A DNA stretch of 8,279 nucleotides. Source: UM-FILTER-36-13 sp964394835 (GTDB taxonomy: Bacteria; Patescibacteriota; Patescibacteriia; UBA1558; GWA2-36-10). Location of the stretch: NCBI GenBank assembly GCA_964394835.1, contig CAYMZA010000025.1, positions 1-8,279 on the forward strand, given 5' to 3'. A program made the translations under genes and the position numbers. The notes beneath the pieces were generated by a model. The model made no database searches, was not told the origin of the DNA, and saw only the letters and a list, made by a program, of their open reading frames with translations. This document shows, piece after piece, positions 1 to 5,697 of this stretch (its first letter is position 1; each line of letters opens with the position of its first letter).

Positions 1-46
1 CCTCCAGGTTATGGGCCTGGCGAGCTGCCAACTGCTCTACCCCGCG
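1..46 (-). tRNA. Initiator tRNA-Met (anticodon CAT), 5' part only
   Basis: Read on the minus strand from 46 to 1, this is the first 46 nt of a tRNA; the rest lies beyond the left edge. The acceptor 5' strand is CGCGGGG, so the first base is C, as in bacterial initiators. The D-stem GAGC/GCTC has the A11:U24 purine-pyrimidine pair typical of initiators, with GG at 18-19. The anticodon stem CCAGG/CCTGG closes a 7-nt loop with anticodon CAT at 11-13. Two oddities are visible. Position 33 is C instead of the nearly invariant U. The 29:41 pair is A-U, so only two of the usual three consecutive G-C pairs are present. An elongator Met or Ile2 tRNA is unlikely because those normally start with G. The C1:A72 mismatch cannot be checked here. 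Confidence 0.9.
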
Positions 47-66
47 TTGAATTATTAACAATGCCA

Positions 67-95
67 ATTATATGCTAAAAAAGAGTTTTTGGCAA
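67..95 (-). promoter_or_regulatory. Sigma70-type promoter for the initiator tRNA
   Basis: On the minus strand, TTGCCA (90-95, five of six matches to TTGACA) is separated by exactly 17 nt from a perfect TATAAT (67-72). The -10 box ends 20 nt before the first tRNA base, leaving a short leader of about 13 nt. A 6-bp inverted repeat, TGCCAA/TTGGCA (62-67 and 89-94), overlaps both boxes. This promoter would let the initiator tRNA be transcribed independently of the Leu and Ala tRNAs upstream. A weak A-run/GAG/T-run hairpin at 77-90 lies in the spacer and might attenuate readthrough from tRNA-Ala. Confidence 0.75.
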
Positions 96-102
96 GTCTT
101 GT

Positions 103-179
103 TGGTGGACTCAACAGGATTTGAACCTGCGACTTCTTCCATGCCATGGAAGCGCTCTAGCCAACTGAGCTATGAGCCC
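103..179 (-). tRNA. tRNA-Ala (anticodon GGC)
   Basis: This is a complete 77-nt type I tRNA on the minus strand, including an encoded CCA (103-105). The acceptor GGGCTCA pairs with TGAGTCC, and the third pair is G3:U70, the identity element for alanyl-tRNA synthetase. The D-stem GCTC/GAGC, anticodon stem CTTCC/GGAAG with loop ATGGCAT, and T-arm GCAGG/CCTGT with loop TTCAAAT all fold canonically. The anticodon GGC lies at 143-145 and reads GCC/GCU alanine codons. It sits 3 nt downstream of the CCA end plus spacer of tRNA-Leu (gap 180-183), so the two are probably processed from one precursor. Confidence 0.98.
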
Positions 180-183
180 AATA

Positions 184-268
184 TGGTACCGAAGGAGGGA
201 CTCGAACCCTCACGGCTTGCGCCACGCGATTTTGAATCGCGCGTGTCTACCAATTCCACCACTTCGGC
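184..268 (-). tRNA. tRNA-Leu (anticodon CAA)
   Basis: This is a complete 85-nt type II tRNA on the minus strand with encoded CCA (184-186) and discriminator A73. The anticodon stem CGCGA/TCGCG closes loop TTCAAAA, giving anticodon CAA at 232-234 for UUG codons. A long variable arm with stem GGC/GCC and loop GCAA is diagnostic of class II tRNAs, and A73 with CAA fits leucine. The T-arm GAGGG/CCCTC with TTCGAGT is canonical, and the D-stem is 3 bp (GTG/CAC). One irregularity is that the first acceptor pair is G1:U72 instead of G-C. It is the first gene of the minus-strand tRNA cluster and lies 9-10 nt downstream of the predicted transcription start. Confidence 0.97.
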
Positions 269-284
269 ATGTTAAACAAAATTT

Positions 285-313
285 ATTCTACAATATTATT
301 ACTCTTTAGTCAA
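285..313 (-). promoter_or_regulatory. Sigma70-type promoter for the tRNA-Leu/tRNA-Ala transcript
   Basis: On the minus strand, TTGACT (308-313) is followed after exactly 17 nt by TAGAAT (285-290). Each box matches five of six consensus bases. The expected start, about 7 nt past the -10 box, falls near 278, some 10 nt before the first base of tRNA-Leu at 268. The 92-nt gap 269-360 therefore holds divergent promoters: this one for the tRNAs and one for acylphosphatase on the plus strand. Confidence 0.8.
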
Positions 314-345
314 TGTTTATTTTATTTCCTTTTTTATTTGTTTTT

Positions 346-354
346 TGTTAATAT
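346..354 (+). promoter_or_regulatory. Putative extended -10 promoter for acylphosphatase, leaderless geometry
   Basis: TG-T-TAATAT forms an extended -10 (TGn at 346-348, hexamer at 349-354, four of six matches to TATAAT). The hexamer occupies -12 to -7 relative to the A of the ATG at 361, so transcription would start on the start codon itself. No convincing -35 is visible about 17 nt upstream (TTCCTT). No Shine-Dalgarno-like sequence precedes the ATG, which fits a leaderless mRNA. In DNA this A+T-rich, TAATAT-like hexamers are common, so confidence is moderate. Confidence 0.45.
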
Positions 355-360
355 ATATGT

Positions 361-636
361 ATGATTAAACACTTGAAAATTATAATTTCAGGTAGAGTAC
401 AGGGTGTCTTTTTTAGACGGCTTGTTAAAGATATATCTTATAAAACAAATATTAAGGGTTTTGTTAAAAACATGCCAGATAAATCAGTATATATTTCAGC
501 AGAAGGATTAGAAGAAGACTTAGATTCTTTTTTAGAAAAGTGTAAAAGGGGCAATGCTTGGAGTAAAATTAAAGGAGTTAAAGTAGATGAGGGAGATGTT
601 CAATTTTTTGAAAGCTTTACTATTGACCTATCTTAA
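361..636 (+). CDS. acyP: Acylphosphatase
   Basis: This 91-residue cytosolic enzyme hydrolyses carboxyl-phosphate bonds of acylphosphates such as acetyl- or carbamoyl-phosphate; the physiological role in bacteria is unclear. The length equals the family norm. The phosphate-binding loop reads GRVQGVFFR (residues 11-19) with catalytic Arg19. The second conserved block, GFVKNMPD (33-40), supplies catalytic Asn37 and corresponds to the usual GWVRNLPDG with conservative changes; the glycine after the Asp is replaced by Lys41. The ATG at 361 is preferred because the one at 357 runs into a stop after three codons. There is no ribosome binding site. The gene is divergent from the tRNA cluster and lies 61 nt upstream of the channel gene; the intervening stretch is T-rich with no clear hairpin. 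Confidence 0.95.
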   Translation: MIKHLKIIISGRVQGVFFRRLVKDISYKTNIKGFVKNMPDKSVYISAEGLEEDLDSFLEKCKRGNAWSKIKGVKVDEGDVQFFESFTIDLS

Positions 637-672
637 TACCATATTTGTTTTTTAGTCTTTTTTTTGTTATTA

Positions 673-678
673 TATAAT
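673..678 (+). promoter_or_regulatory. Possible -10 box for the mscS gene cluster
   Basis: A perfect TATAAT lies 19 nt before the channel start codon and is embedded in a 14-bp A/T palindrome (667-680). The expected start is near 685, leaving a leader of about 13 nt without a Shine-Dalgarno motif. No good -35 is visible at the right distance, and the region is almost pure A/T, so this could be chance. Confidence 0.35.
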
Positions 679-697
679 AAATTAATAAATAAATTAT

Positions 698-1771
698 ATG
701 GATATTATAACTAAATTAAACAGTATATCTTTAGGTGCTAATACAGCTTATGATTATGTATTAGCTATTTCCATTTTCGTTGCTTTAATACTAGCGTTAA
801 AGATATTTCAAGTTATCATCTTGTCTAGGTTATATAAAGTTGCTAAAAAAACTAAAACGGATTTCGATGATGTTTTAATAGAGGTTATCAAATCTATTAA
901 ACCCCCTATTTATTTTTTTCTTGCTATTTATTTTTCAGTAAAAGTTTTAATTTTTTCTGAAGTTGTTAATAAAATAATATTTGTATTATTTGTAATAGCT
1001 ATAATCTTCGAAGTTATTCGTTCTTTAGAAAGACTTTTAGATTATTTTATAAACAAGTTTTTAGAAAGATCAGAAAGCAAAGGAAGATCCAAAGAACAGT
1101 CTAGGGCTATGATTAAAACATTACAAGCAATACTTAGAGTTATTCTTTGGTCAGTTGGTTTATTACTTCTTCTTTCTAATTTAGGTATTAATGTTAATTC
1201 TTTAGTGGCTAGTTTAGGTATTGGTGGTATTGCTGTCGCTTTAGCATTGCAAGGTATTTTAAGTGATGTTTTTTCTTCCTTTTCTTTATATGTTGATAAA
1301 CCATTTGAAGTAGGTGATTATATAGTTATTGGTACAGATAATGGTACAGTGGAGAAGATTGGCTTAAAAACAACTAGAATTAGAACTTTGCAAGGTGAAG
1401 AACTTGTTGTTTCTAATCAAGAATTAACTAGTACAAGAGTTCAGAATTATAGAAAGATGGAAAAGAGAAGAATAGTATTTAATTTAGGCGTTACTTATGA
1501 TACTGCTTCTACTAAATTAAAATCTATTCCTAAATTAATGAAAGAAATTATTAAAAAAGAAAAGTTAGCTGAATATGATCGTTGTTATTTTACTGAGTTT
1601 AATGATTCTAGTCTTAACTTTGAGGTTGTTATGTTTATAAAATCTCCAGAGTATGAAGATTATCTTAAAACAAGACATAAAATTAATTTAGATATTTATA
1701 AAACATTTGAAAAAGAGGGTATAGATTTTGCTTACCCTACTCAAACACTATACATAAATAAAGAAGAGTAA
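698..1771 (+). CDS. mscS: MscS-family small-conductance mechanosensitive ion channel
   Basis: This 357-residue inner-membrane channel would open under membrane tension to release solutes during hypo-osmotic shock. Hydrophobic segments are visible at about residues 20-42, 68-87, 90-110 and 142-162. The pore-lining helix at about 166-195 contains the conserved GGIAVALALQGILSD stretch matching MscS TM3. Next comes the beta domain of the cytoplasmic vestibule (about 200-250, with KPFEVGDYI and the TTRIRT...NQEL block), then the alpha/beta domain ending in the typical GIDFAYPTQTLYI C-terminus. It has two more N-terminal helices than E. coli MscS (three TM, 286 aa), like the YnaI/YbdG-type members. 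The start is the first ATG after a stop-rich A/T region. Its stop is 6 nt before the exonuclease gene, suggesting co-transcription. Assignment to the family is firm; equivalence to E. coli MscS is not. Confidence 0.93.
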   Translation: MDIITKLNSISLGANTAYDYVLAISIFVALILALKIFQVIILSRLYKVAKKTKTDFDDVLIEVIKSIKPPIYFFLAIYFSVKVLIFSEVVNKIIFVLFVIAIIFEVIRSLERLLDYFINKFLERSESKGRSKEQSRAMIKTLQAILRVILWSVGLLLLLSNLGINVNSLVASLGIGGIAVALALQGILSDVFSSFSLYVDKPFEVGDYIVIGTDNGTVEKIGLKTTRIRTLQGEELVVSNQELTSTRVQNYRKMEKRRIVFNLGVTYDTASTKLKSIPKLMKEIIKKEKLAEYDRCYFTEFNDSSLNFEVVMFIKSPEYEDYLKTRHKINLDIYKTFEKEGIDFAYPTQTLYINKEE

Positions 1772-1777
1772 ATAGTT

Positions 1778-2548
1778 ATGTATTTACTATCATTTAATGT
1801 TAATGGAATACGCGTTGCTGAGAAAAAAGGTTTTTTATCATGGTTAAATGAAGAAAATCCTGATATTTTATGTATTCAAGAAACTAAAGTTCATGATCCA
1901 GAAGTACTAAGTGATGAATTATTGGTTCCTGAAGGATATAATGCTTTTTGGAATTGTGCGACAGAGAAAAAGGGATATAGTGGTGTAGTTGTATATTCTA
2001 AAGAAGAGCCGATAGAGGTAAAGGTAGACTTTGGTAAGAATATATTATCTAAAGAGGGTAGAATGATACTATTAGAATATAATAAATATTATTTAATTAA
2101 TATTTATTTTCCTAATGGTGGGATGAGCAAGGTAAGATTAGAATATAAGTTAGAATTTTATAAATTATTTACTAAATATATAAGAAAGTTAGATAAAAAG
2201 AAACCTGTTATATTCTGTGGAGATATTAATACAGCTCATAATGAAATAGATTTATCTAGACCAAGGCAGAATGAAAATAATTCTGGCTTTATGTTAAAAG
2301 AAAGAAAATATTTAGACAAATGGATTGAATCTGGTTTTTTAGATACATTTAGAATATTAAATCCTAATGCTAAAGAAGAATATTCTTGGTGGGATATGAA
2401 AACAAGATCTAGAGAAAGAAATGTTGGTTGGAGAATAGATTATTTTTTTATAAGCAAAAGATTAAAAAAGAATTTAAAACAAGCATATATTATGCAGGAA
2501 GTGACTGGGTCAGATCATTGTCCTGTAGGTATAGAATTAAATATTTAA
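1778..2548 (+). CDS. xth: Exonuclease III / class II AP endonuclease (ExoA/XthA/APE1 family)
   Basis: This base-excision repair nuclease cleaves 5' to abasic sites and may have 3'-5' exonuclease and 3'-phosphatase activity. Its 256 residues match the family length. Active-site residues of the endonuclease/exonuclease/phosphatase fold are all present. They are Asn7 in SFNVNGIR, the metal ligand Glu35 in QETK, Tyr109 in INIYFPNGG, Asp148 and Asn150 in GDINTAH, Asp220 in GWRIDYFF, and the Asp246-His247 pair in GSDHCPV. The YSWWD block before GWRIDYF is also typical of the ExoIII/APE1 branch. The ATG at 1778 puts the first beta strand (MYLLSFNVNG) exactly at the N-terminus as in homologues, so the start is secure although no ribosome binding site precedes it. 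It lies 6 nt after the channel gene and 1 nt before the peptidase gene. Confidence 0.97.
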   Translation: MYLLSFNVNGIRVAEKKGFLSWLNEENPDILCIQETKVHDPEVLSDELLVPEGYNAFWNCATEKKGYSGVVVYSKEEPIEVKVDFGKNILSKEGRMILLEYNKYYLINIYFPNGGMSKVRLEYKLEFYKLFTKYIRKLDKKKPVIFCGDINTAHNEIDLSRPRQNENNSGFMLKERKYLDKWIESGFLDTFRILNPNAKEEYSWWDMKTRSRERNVGWRIDYFFISKRLKKNLKQAYIMQEVTGSDHCPVGIELNI

Positions 2549-2549
2549 T

Positions 2550-3752
2550 ATGAAGAAATATATTTTAATAATTTTACTAATATTACTAACAAGTATTTTA
2601 TTATACTTTAAACCGTGGAATATACAGAAATCTGAGCCAGAAGTTCATGCTAAAGTTTTAGATAGCATTGTTGCTATAGAAATAGAACCTGGTATGACCT
2701 TTTCTATTATCACAGATAAAGCTGGTTTAAGTTATGATGTTATGCAAGAATTATTATCTTCTAGTAAAGATGTATATGATTTAACTAAAGTTAGGGCAGG
2801 TAAAGAAATGAAATTCGTATTTGATAATAATACTAAAGATTTTAAACAATTAGTTTATCAAATTGACACAGAAGAAGAATTGTATATTACAAAGAATGAA
2901 ATAGGAGAATGGGTTTCTGAAAGGATAGATATAGATTATGAAGTAAGAATTAAAGAAATAAAAGGTAGTATAGATACATCTCTTTATGAATCAGCTATAG
3001 AACAAGGAGTAGATATTAGAGCTATAATATCATTAGCAGATGTATTTGCTTGGACTATTGATTTTGCTATGGGTATTAGGCAAGGTGATACATATCATTT
3101 TATTTTTGAAGAAAGATATCGTGATGGTGAATATGTTATGCCTGGGAAGATTATAGCTGCGAAATTTATAAACAATGGTAAAAATGTAGAGGGGTATTAT
3201 TTTTCCGAAGGTTTAGATGAAGCTGGTGAAGAAATAGATGGGTATTATGATCTAGATGGTATTTCTTTACAAAAGATATTTTTAAAGAATCCTGTTTCTT
3301 TTAAGTATATTAGTTCAGGATATACAACTGGTAGAAGGTATGTTTCAGCATTTAATGTAAGTACAGGTCATCGAGCTATAGACTATGCAGCTAGCATTGG
3401 TACTCCAATTAAAGCTGTTGGAGAAGGTACGGTAATTTATGCAGGTTGGAATAGTAAGGGTTATGGTAATTTTGTTAGTATTAGACATAATGAAACATTT
3501 ACTACTAACTACGCTCATATGAGTAAGATTTATGTTAGATATGGGCAGAAGGTTAATCAAGGAGATATTGTGGGCACAGTAGGTTCTACTGGTTTTTCTA
3601 CTGGTCCTCATTTACATTTTGAAATGGTTAAGTATGGGACTAAAATTAATCCTTTAACAGTTGATTTACCTTCTGACAAAGCAGTTGGTGCAGATAAGTT
3701 AGAAGAATTTAAACAAAGTATTATAAAATGGCAAGATCAATTAAATAAATAA
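2550..3752 (+). CDS. MepM-like M23 peptidoglycan metallopeptidase, membrane anchored
   Basis: This 400-residue predicted cell-wall endopeptidase would cleave peptide cross-links in peptidoglycan outside the membrane. Residues 4-20 form an uncleaved-looking signal anchor after two lysines, with no lipobox. Residues about 42-95 resemble the LysM-like/OapA segment of MepM (pattern GMTFS...AGLS...VYDLTKVRAGKEMKF). Residues about 105-250 form the Csd3/MepM-type second domain. Residues about 255-365 are the peptidase domain. Zinc ligands are His274 and Asp278 (HRAID), and His356 of HLH (354-356); His323 in NYAHMS is the other conserved active-site histidine. All catalytic residues are present, so it should be active. 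A charged tail of about 44 residues follows. The gap from the exonuclease stop is 1 nt, and again 1 nt to the next gene (both read TAA-T-ATG), so translation is probably coupled. The exact in vivo bond cleaved is inferred from family. Confidence 0.93.
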   Translation: MKKYILIILLILLTSILLYFKPWNIQKSEPEVHAKVLDSIVAIEIEPGMTFSIITDKAGLSYDVMQELLSSSKDVYDLTKVRAGKEMKFVFDNNTKDFKQLVYQIDTEEELYITKNEIGEWVSERIDIDYEVRIKEIKGSIDTSLYESAIEQGVDIRAIISLADVFAWTIDFAMGIRQGDTYHFIFEERYRDGEYVMPGKIIAAKFINNGKNVEGYYFSEGLDEAGEEIDGYYDLDGISLQKIFLKNPVSFKYISSGYTTGRRYVSAFNVSTGHRAIDYAASIGTPIKAVGEGTVIYAGWNSKGYGNFVSIRHNETFTTNYAHMSKIYVRYGQKVNQGDIVGTVGSTGFSTGPHLHFEMVKYGTKINPLTVDLPSDKAVGADKLEEFKQSIIKWQDQLNK

Positions 3753-3753
3753 T

Positions 3754-3990
3754 ATGGAAAATAAATTACTAGATATTAATAAACAAAATAAAATTAAAGA
3801 AAATATAGCGATATCTAATTGGACATTATCATATCGTTTGAAGGGTTTAAGTATTGGGTTAGGATTATCAGCACTTTATTGTTATTTTTATCTTCATGAA
3901 TGGTCTAAAGTTATTTTAATTGCTTCTACTATTTTAGGATATACATTAGGATTGGTGGTAGGTCGTTTTAGCTATACTAAAAAAAGTTAG
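3754..3990 (+). CDS. Small two-helix membrane protein of unknown function
   Basis: I do not recognise this 78-residue protein. It has a polar, lysine- and asparagine-rich N-terminus (1-29) and two hydrophobic segments at about 30-47 and 51-71. The first is glycine-rich (GLSIGLGLSA); the second includes a GYTLGLVVGR stretch. A short basic tail (YTKKS) suggests both ends face the cytoplasm. It starts 1 nt after the peptidase stop and ends 34 nt before parA, whose promoter lies in that gap, so it is likely translated from the same message as the peptidase. Its position could mean a role as a partner of the peptidase or in envelope biology, but that is inference only. The frame is credible because the spacing fits neighbouring genes and the composition is like theirs. 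The stop is TAG. Confidence 0.75.
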   Translation: MENKLLDINKQNKIKENIAISNWTLSYRLKGLSIGLGLSALYCYFYLHEWSKVILIASTILGYTLGLVVGRFSYTKKS

Positions 3991-4007
3991 TTTATTATCA
4001 TTATTTA

Positions 4008-4016
4008 TGGTATAAT
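4008..4016 (+). promoter_or_regulatory. Extended -10 promoter for parAB
   Basis: TGG followed by a perfect TATAAT (4011-4016) forms a strong extended -10 element in the 34-nt gap between the small membrane protein and parA. The predicted start (about 7 nt past the box) is at or within 2 nt of the parA ATG at 4025, so the mRNA would be leaderless or nearly so, consistent with the absence of a Shine-Dalgarno motif. The -35 region (around 3987-3993) is poor, as is common for extended -10 promoters. Confidence 0.65.
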
Positions 4017-4024
4017 TCGTATAT

Positions 4025-4786
4025 ATGGCAAGGATTATTTCAATAGTTAATCAAAAAGGTGGTGTTGGTAAAACAACAACCACTATTAATTTAGCTTCGT
4101 GGTTAGCTGAGTTTGGTAAACGTGTTTTAATTATTGATATAGATCCTCAGGGTAATGCTTCTTCTGGATTAGGTATTGATTATAAGAGTGTTAACAAAGG
4201 AATGTATGAAGTTTTAACTGATGAGAATACTAGAATTACTGAGGTTATAAAATCATATAGACCCAACTTTCATATATTGCCAGCTAATCCTGATTTAGCA
4301 GGTGCTAGCATAGATTTAGTAGAAAAAGAAGGTAGAGAGTATGCTTTAGAAAATAATTTAAAAGATATTTTAGATCTGTATGACTATATCTTAATAGATA
4401 ATCCTCCTTCCTTAGGTCTTTTAACAATAAATGGTTTAGTAGCAGCAAGAGAAGTATTAATCCCTGTTCAATGTGAATATTATGCTTTAGAAGGATTATC
4501 ACAACTATTAAATACAATAGGTTTGATTAAAGAACATCTACAACCAGAATTAAGAGTTTTAGGAGCTGTAATGACTATGTATGATATGCGTAATAATTTG
4601 TCTGGTGCAGTTTTTCAAGAATTGTATAAACATTTTCCTGAAAAGATATTTCGTTCTGTAATACCTCGTAATGTTAGATTAGCTGAAGCTCCTTCATATG
4701 GTAAACCAATTAAGGAGTATGATCCATCTTCTATTGGTTCTAAGGCATATAAAAGATTAGCACAAGAATTAATAATAAATAATTAA
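4025..4786 (+). CDS. parA: Chromosome-partitioning ATPase ParA (Soj)
   Basis: This 253-residue cytosolic ATPase dimerises on ATP, binds nucleoid DNA nonspecifically and is released by ParB, driving origin segregation. The deviant Walker A motif KGGVGKTT occupies residues 11-18, with the signature Lys11, Gly12 and catalytic Lys16. Switch I Asp40 lies in DIDPQGNAS. Walker B/switch II Asp125 lies in LIDNPPSLG; the usual DCPPSLG Cys is Asn here. Arg189 in MRNNLSG corresponds to the DNA-binding arginine of Soj, and RNVRLAEAPS (215-224) is the conserved late block. There is no N-terminal helix-turn-helix, so it is the chromosomal (short) type and not a P1-type autorepressor. It is followed 14 nt later by parB. 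An origin, dnaA or 16S methyltransferase neighbour, common next to parAB elsewhere, is not seen in this window. Confidence 0.98.
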   Translation: MARIISIVNQKGGVGKTTTTINLASWLAEFGKRVLIIDIDPQGNASSGLGIDYKSVNKGMYEVLTDENTRITEVIKSYRPNFHILPANPDLAGASIDLVEKEGREYALENNLKDILDLYDYILIDNPPSLGLLTINGLVAAREVLIPVQCEYYALEGLSQLLNTIGLIKEHLQPELRVLGAVMTMYDMRNNLSGAVFQELYKHFPEKIFRSVIPRNVRLAEAPSYGKPIKEYDPSSIGSKAYKRLAQELIINN

Positions 4787-4800
4787 AATAAAAATATAAT

Positions 4801-5661
4801 ATGGCAGCTTTAGGAAAAGGTTTAGGGTCTTTAATCCCTAATAAAATTGATAAAGAAAATGAAGATTCTTTAGTTGATGATAATGCTATTGTTGATGCTA
4901 AAAAGATTCAGTATATTCCTTTATCTAAAATCAAAGCTAATCCTTGGCAACCTCGTAATAAATTTGATAGAGAAAAATTACAAGAGTTAGCAGATTCTAT
5001 AAAACAACATGGTATATTACAGCCATTAGTTATTAGTAAAGAATCCAAGGGTTATCAAATAATTGCTGGTGAAAGACGTTTTAGAGCAGCAGAACTTTTA
5101 AAGCTCAAAGAAATTCCAGCTATAGTTAGAGATGCTACAGATAGAGATAAATTAGAATTATCTATTATAGAAAATATTCAAAGACATGATTTAAATCCGA
5201 TGGAAGAAGCTGGTAGTTATAAAAGGTTAATGGAAGAGTTTGGCATGGATTTAACTGAAACATCTAAAGCGGTTGGTAAAAGTAAGGGTAATGTTTCAAT
5301 TATGGTTAGATTACTGTCCTTACCTATTGTTATAAAAGAAGCTATTGAAGAAGGTAAAATTAGCTTAAGTCATGCTAGACTTATTATGAATTATCCTACT
5401 AAGATGGATCAAATTAAAATTTTTAAAGAAATTCTTAAAAATGATTTAACCGTTAAAGATTTAAAAAGTTTAAATGATAAAGCTAGGGCTAAGATTCAAG
5501 CTAAAAAGCCACGTGACCCAATTATAACTTCTTGGGAAGATAAGATAACTAAAAGTGTTGGTGCTAAAACAAATATTGATAAAAAAGGAGAAAAGGGCAC
5601 TATAAAAATAAAGTTCTTTTCTCATGAAGAGTTAAAGAATATTTTAGATAAATTAGTTTAG
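4801..5661 (+). CDS. parB: Chromosome-partitioning protein ParB (Spo0J)
   Basis: This 286-residue CTP-dependent DNA clamp would load at parS, spread, and stimulate ParA. The N-terminal GKGLGSLIP peptide (5-13) is the ParA-activating motif. The ParB/Srx-like CTPase domain covers about 36-130 with the nucleotide-binding GERRFRAA (90-97) and ENIQRHDLNP (124-133) motifs. The central helix-turn-helix domain spans about 148-225 (SKAVGKSKGNVSIMVRLLSLP). The C-terminal dimerisation domain is about 237-286, ending in the usual IKIKFFSHEELKNILDKL pattern. Length and domain order are normal. A TATAAT directly abuts the ATG (4795-4800), too close to drive it, and there is no ribosome binding site, so translation probably follows parA. 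No convincing parS was found in the window. The gene ends at a terminator shared with convergent rel. Confidence 0.98.
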   Translation: MAALGKGLGSLIPNKIDKENEDSLVDDNAIVDAKKIQYIPLSKIKANPWQPRNKFDREKLQELADSIKQHGILQPLVISKESKGYQIIAGERRFRAAELLKLKEIPAIVRDATDRDKLELSIIENIQRHDLNPMEEAGSYKRLMEEFGMDLTETSKAVGKSKGNVSIMVRLLSLPIVIKEAIEEGKISLSHARLIMNYPTKMDQIKIFKEILKNDLTVKDLKSLNDKARAKIQAKKPRDPIITSWEDKITKSVGAKTNIDKKGEKGTIKIKFFSHEELKNILDKLV

Positions 5662-5666
5662 AGTAT

Positions 5667-5697
5667 AAAAAAATAACTTTACTAGAGTTATTTTTTT
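5667..5697. terminator. Bidirectional intrinsic terminator between convergent parB and rel
   Basis: Perfect 12-bp arms (5667-5678 and 5686-5697) enclose a 7-nt loop. The left arm starts with seven A and the right arm ends with seven T, so transcripts from either strand get an A-tract, a stem and a U-tract. It starts 6 nt after the parB stop. On the minus strand the rel stop codon (5688-5690) and its last two lysine codons lie inside the stem. The paired core beyond the A/T tracts is short (TAACT), so efficiency may be modest. Confidence 0.8.

Noticed and set aside
72..275. 67-codon plus-strand reading frame across the tRNA cluster
   Set aside because: It is antisense to two perfectly folding tRNAs; its translated GLEPSRLAPRDFESR-like peptide is the well-known artefact of reading tRNA genes backwards.
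667..680. 14-bp A/T palindrome upstream of mscS as an operator
   Set aside because: It is made only of A and T in an almost pure A/T stretch, so palindromes of this kind are expected by chance.
3345..3611. 88-codon minus-strand frame inside the M23 peptidase gene
   Set aside because: It lies opposite the highly conserved catalytic domain, has no recognisable motifs and no independent context.
4305..4517. 70-codon minus-strand frame inside parA
   Set aside because: A leucine-rich low-complexity product antisense to a conserved gene; a shadow of A+T-rich codons.
5505..5520. CACGTG core inside parB as a possible parS site
   Set aside because: parS can lie inside parB in some bacteria, but the flanks here (AAAGC on the left, ACCCA on the right) match the TGTTTCACGTGAAACA consensus at only three of ten flanking bases and are not palindromic.
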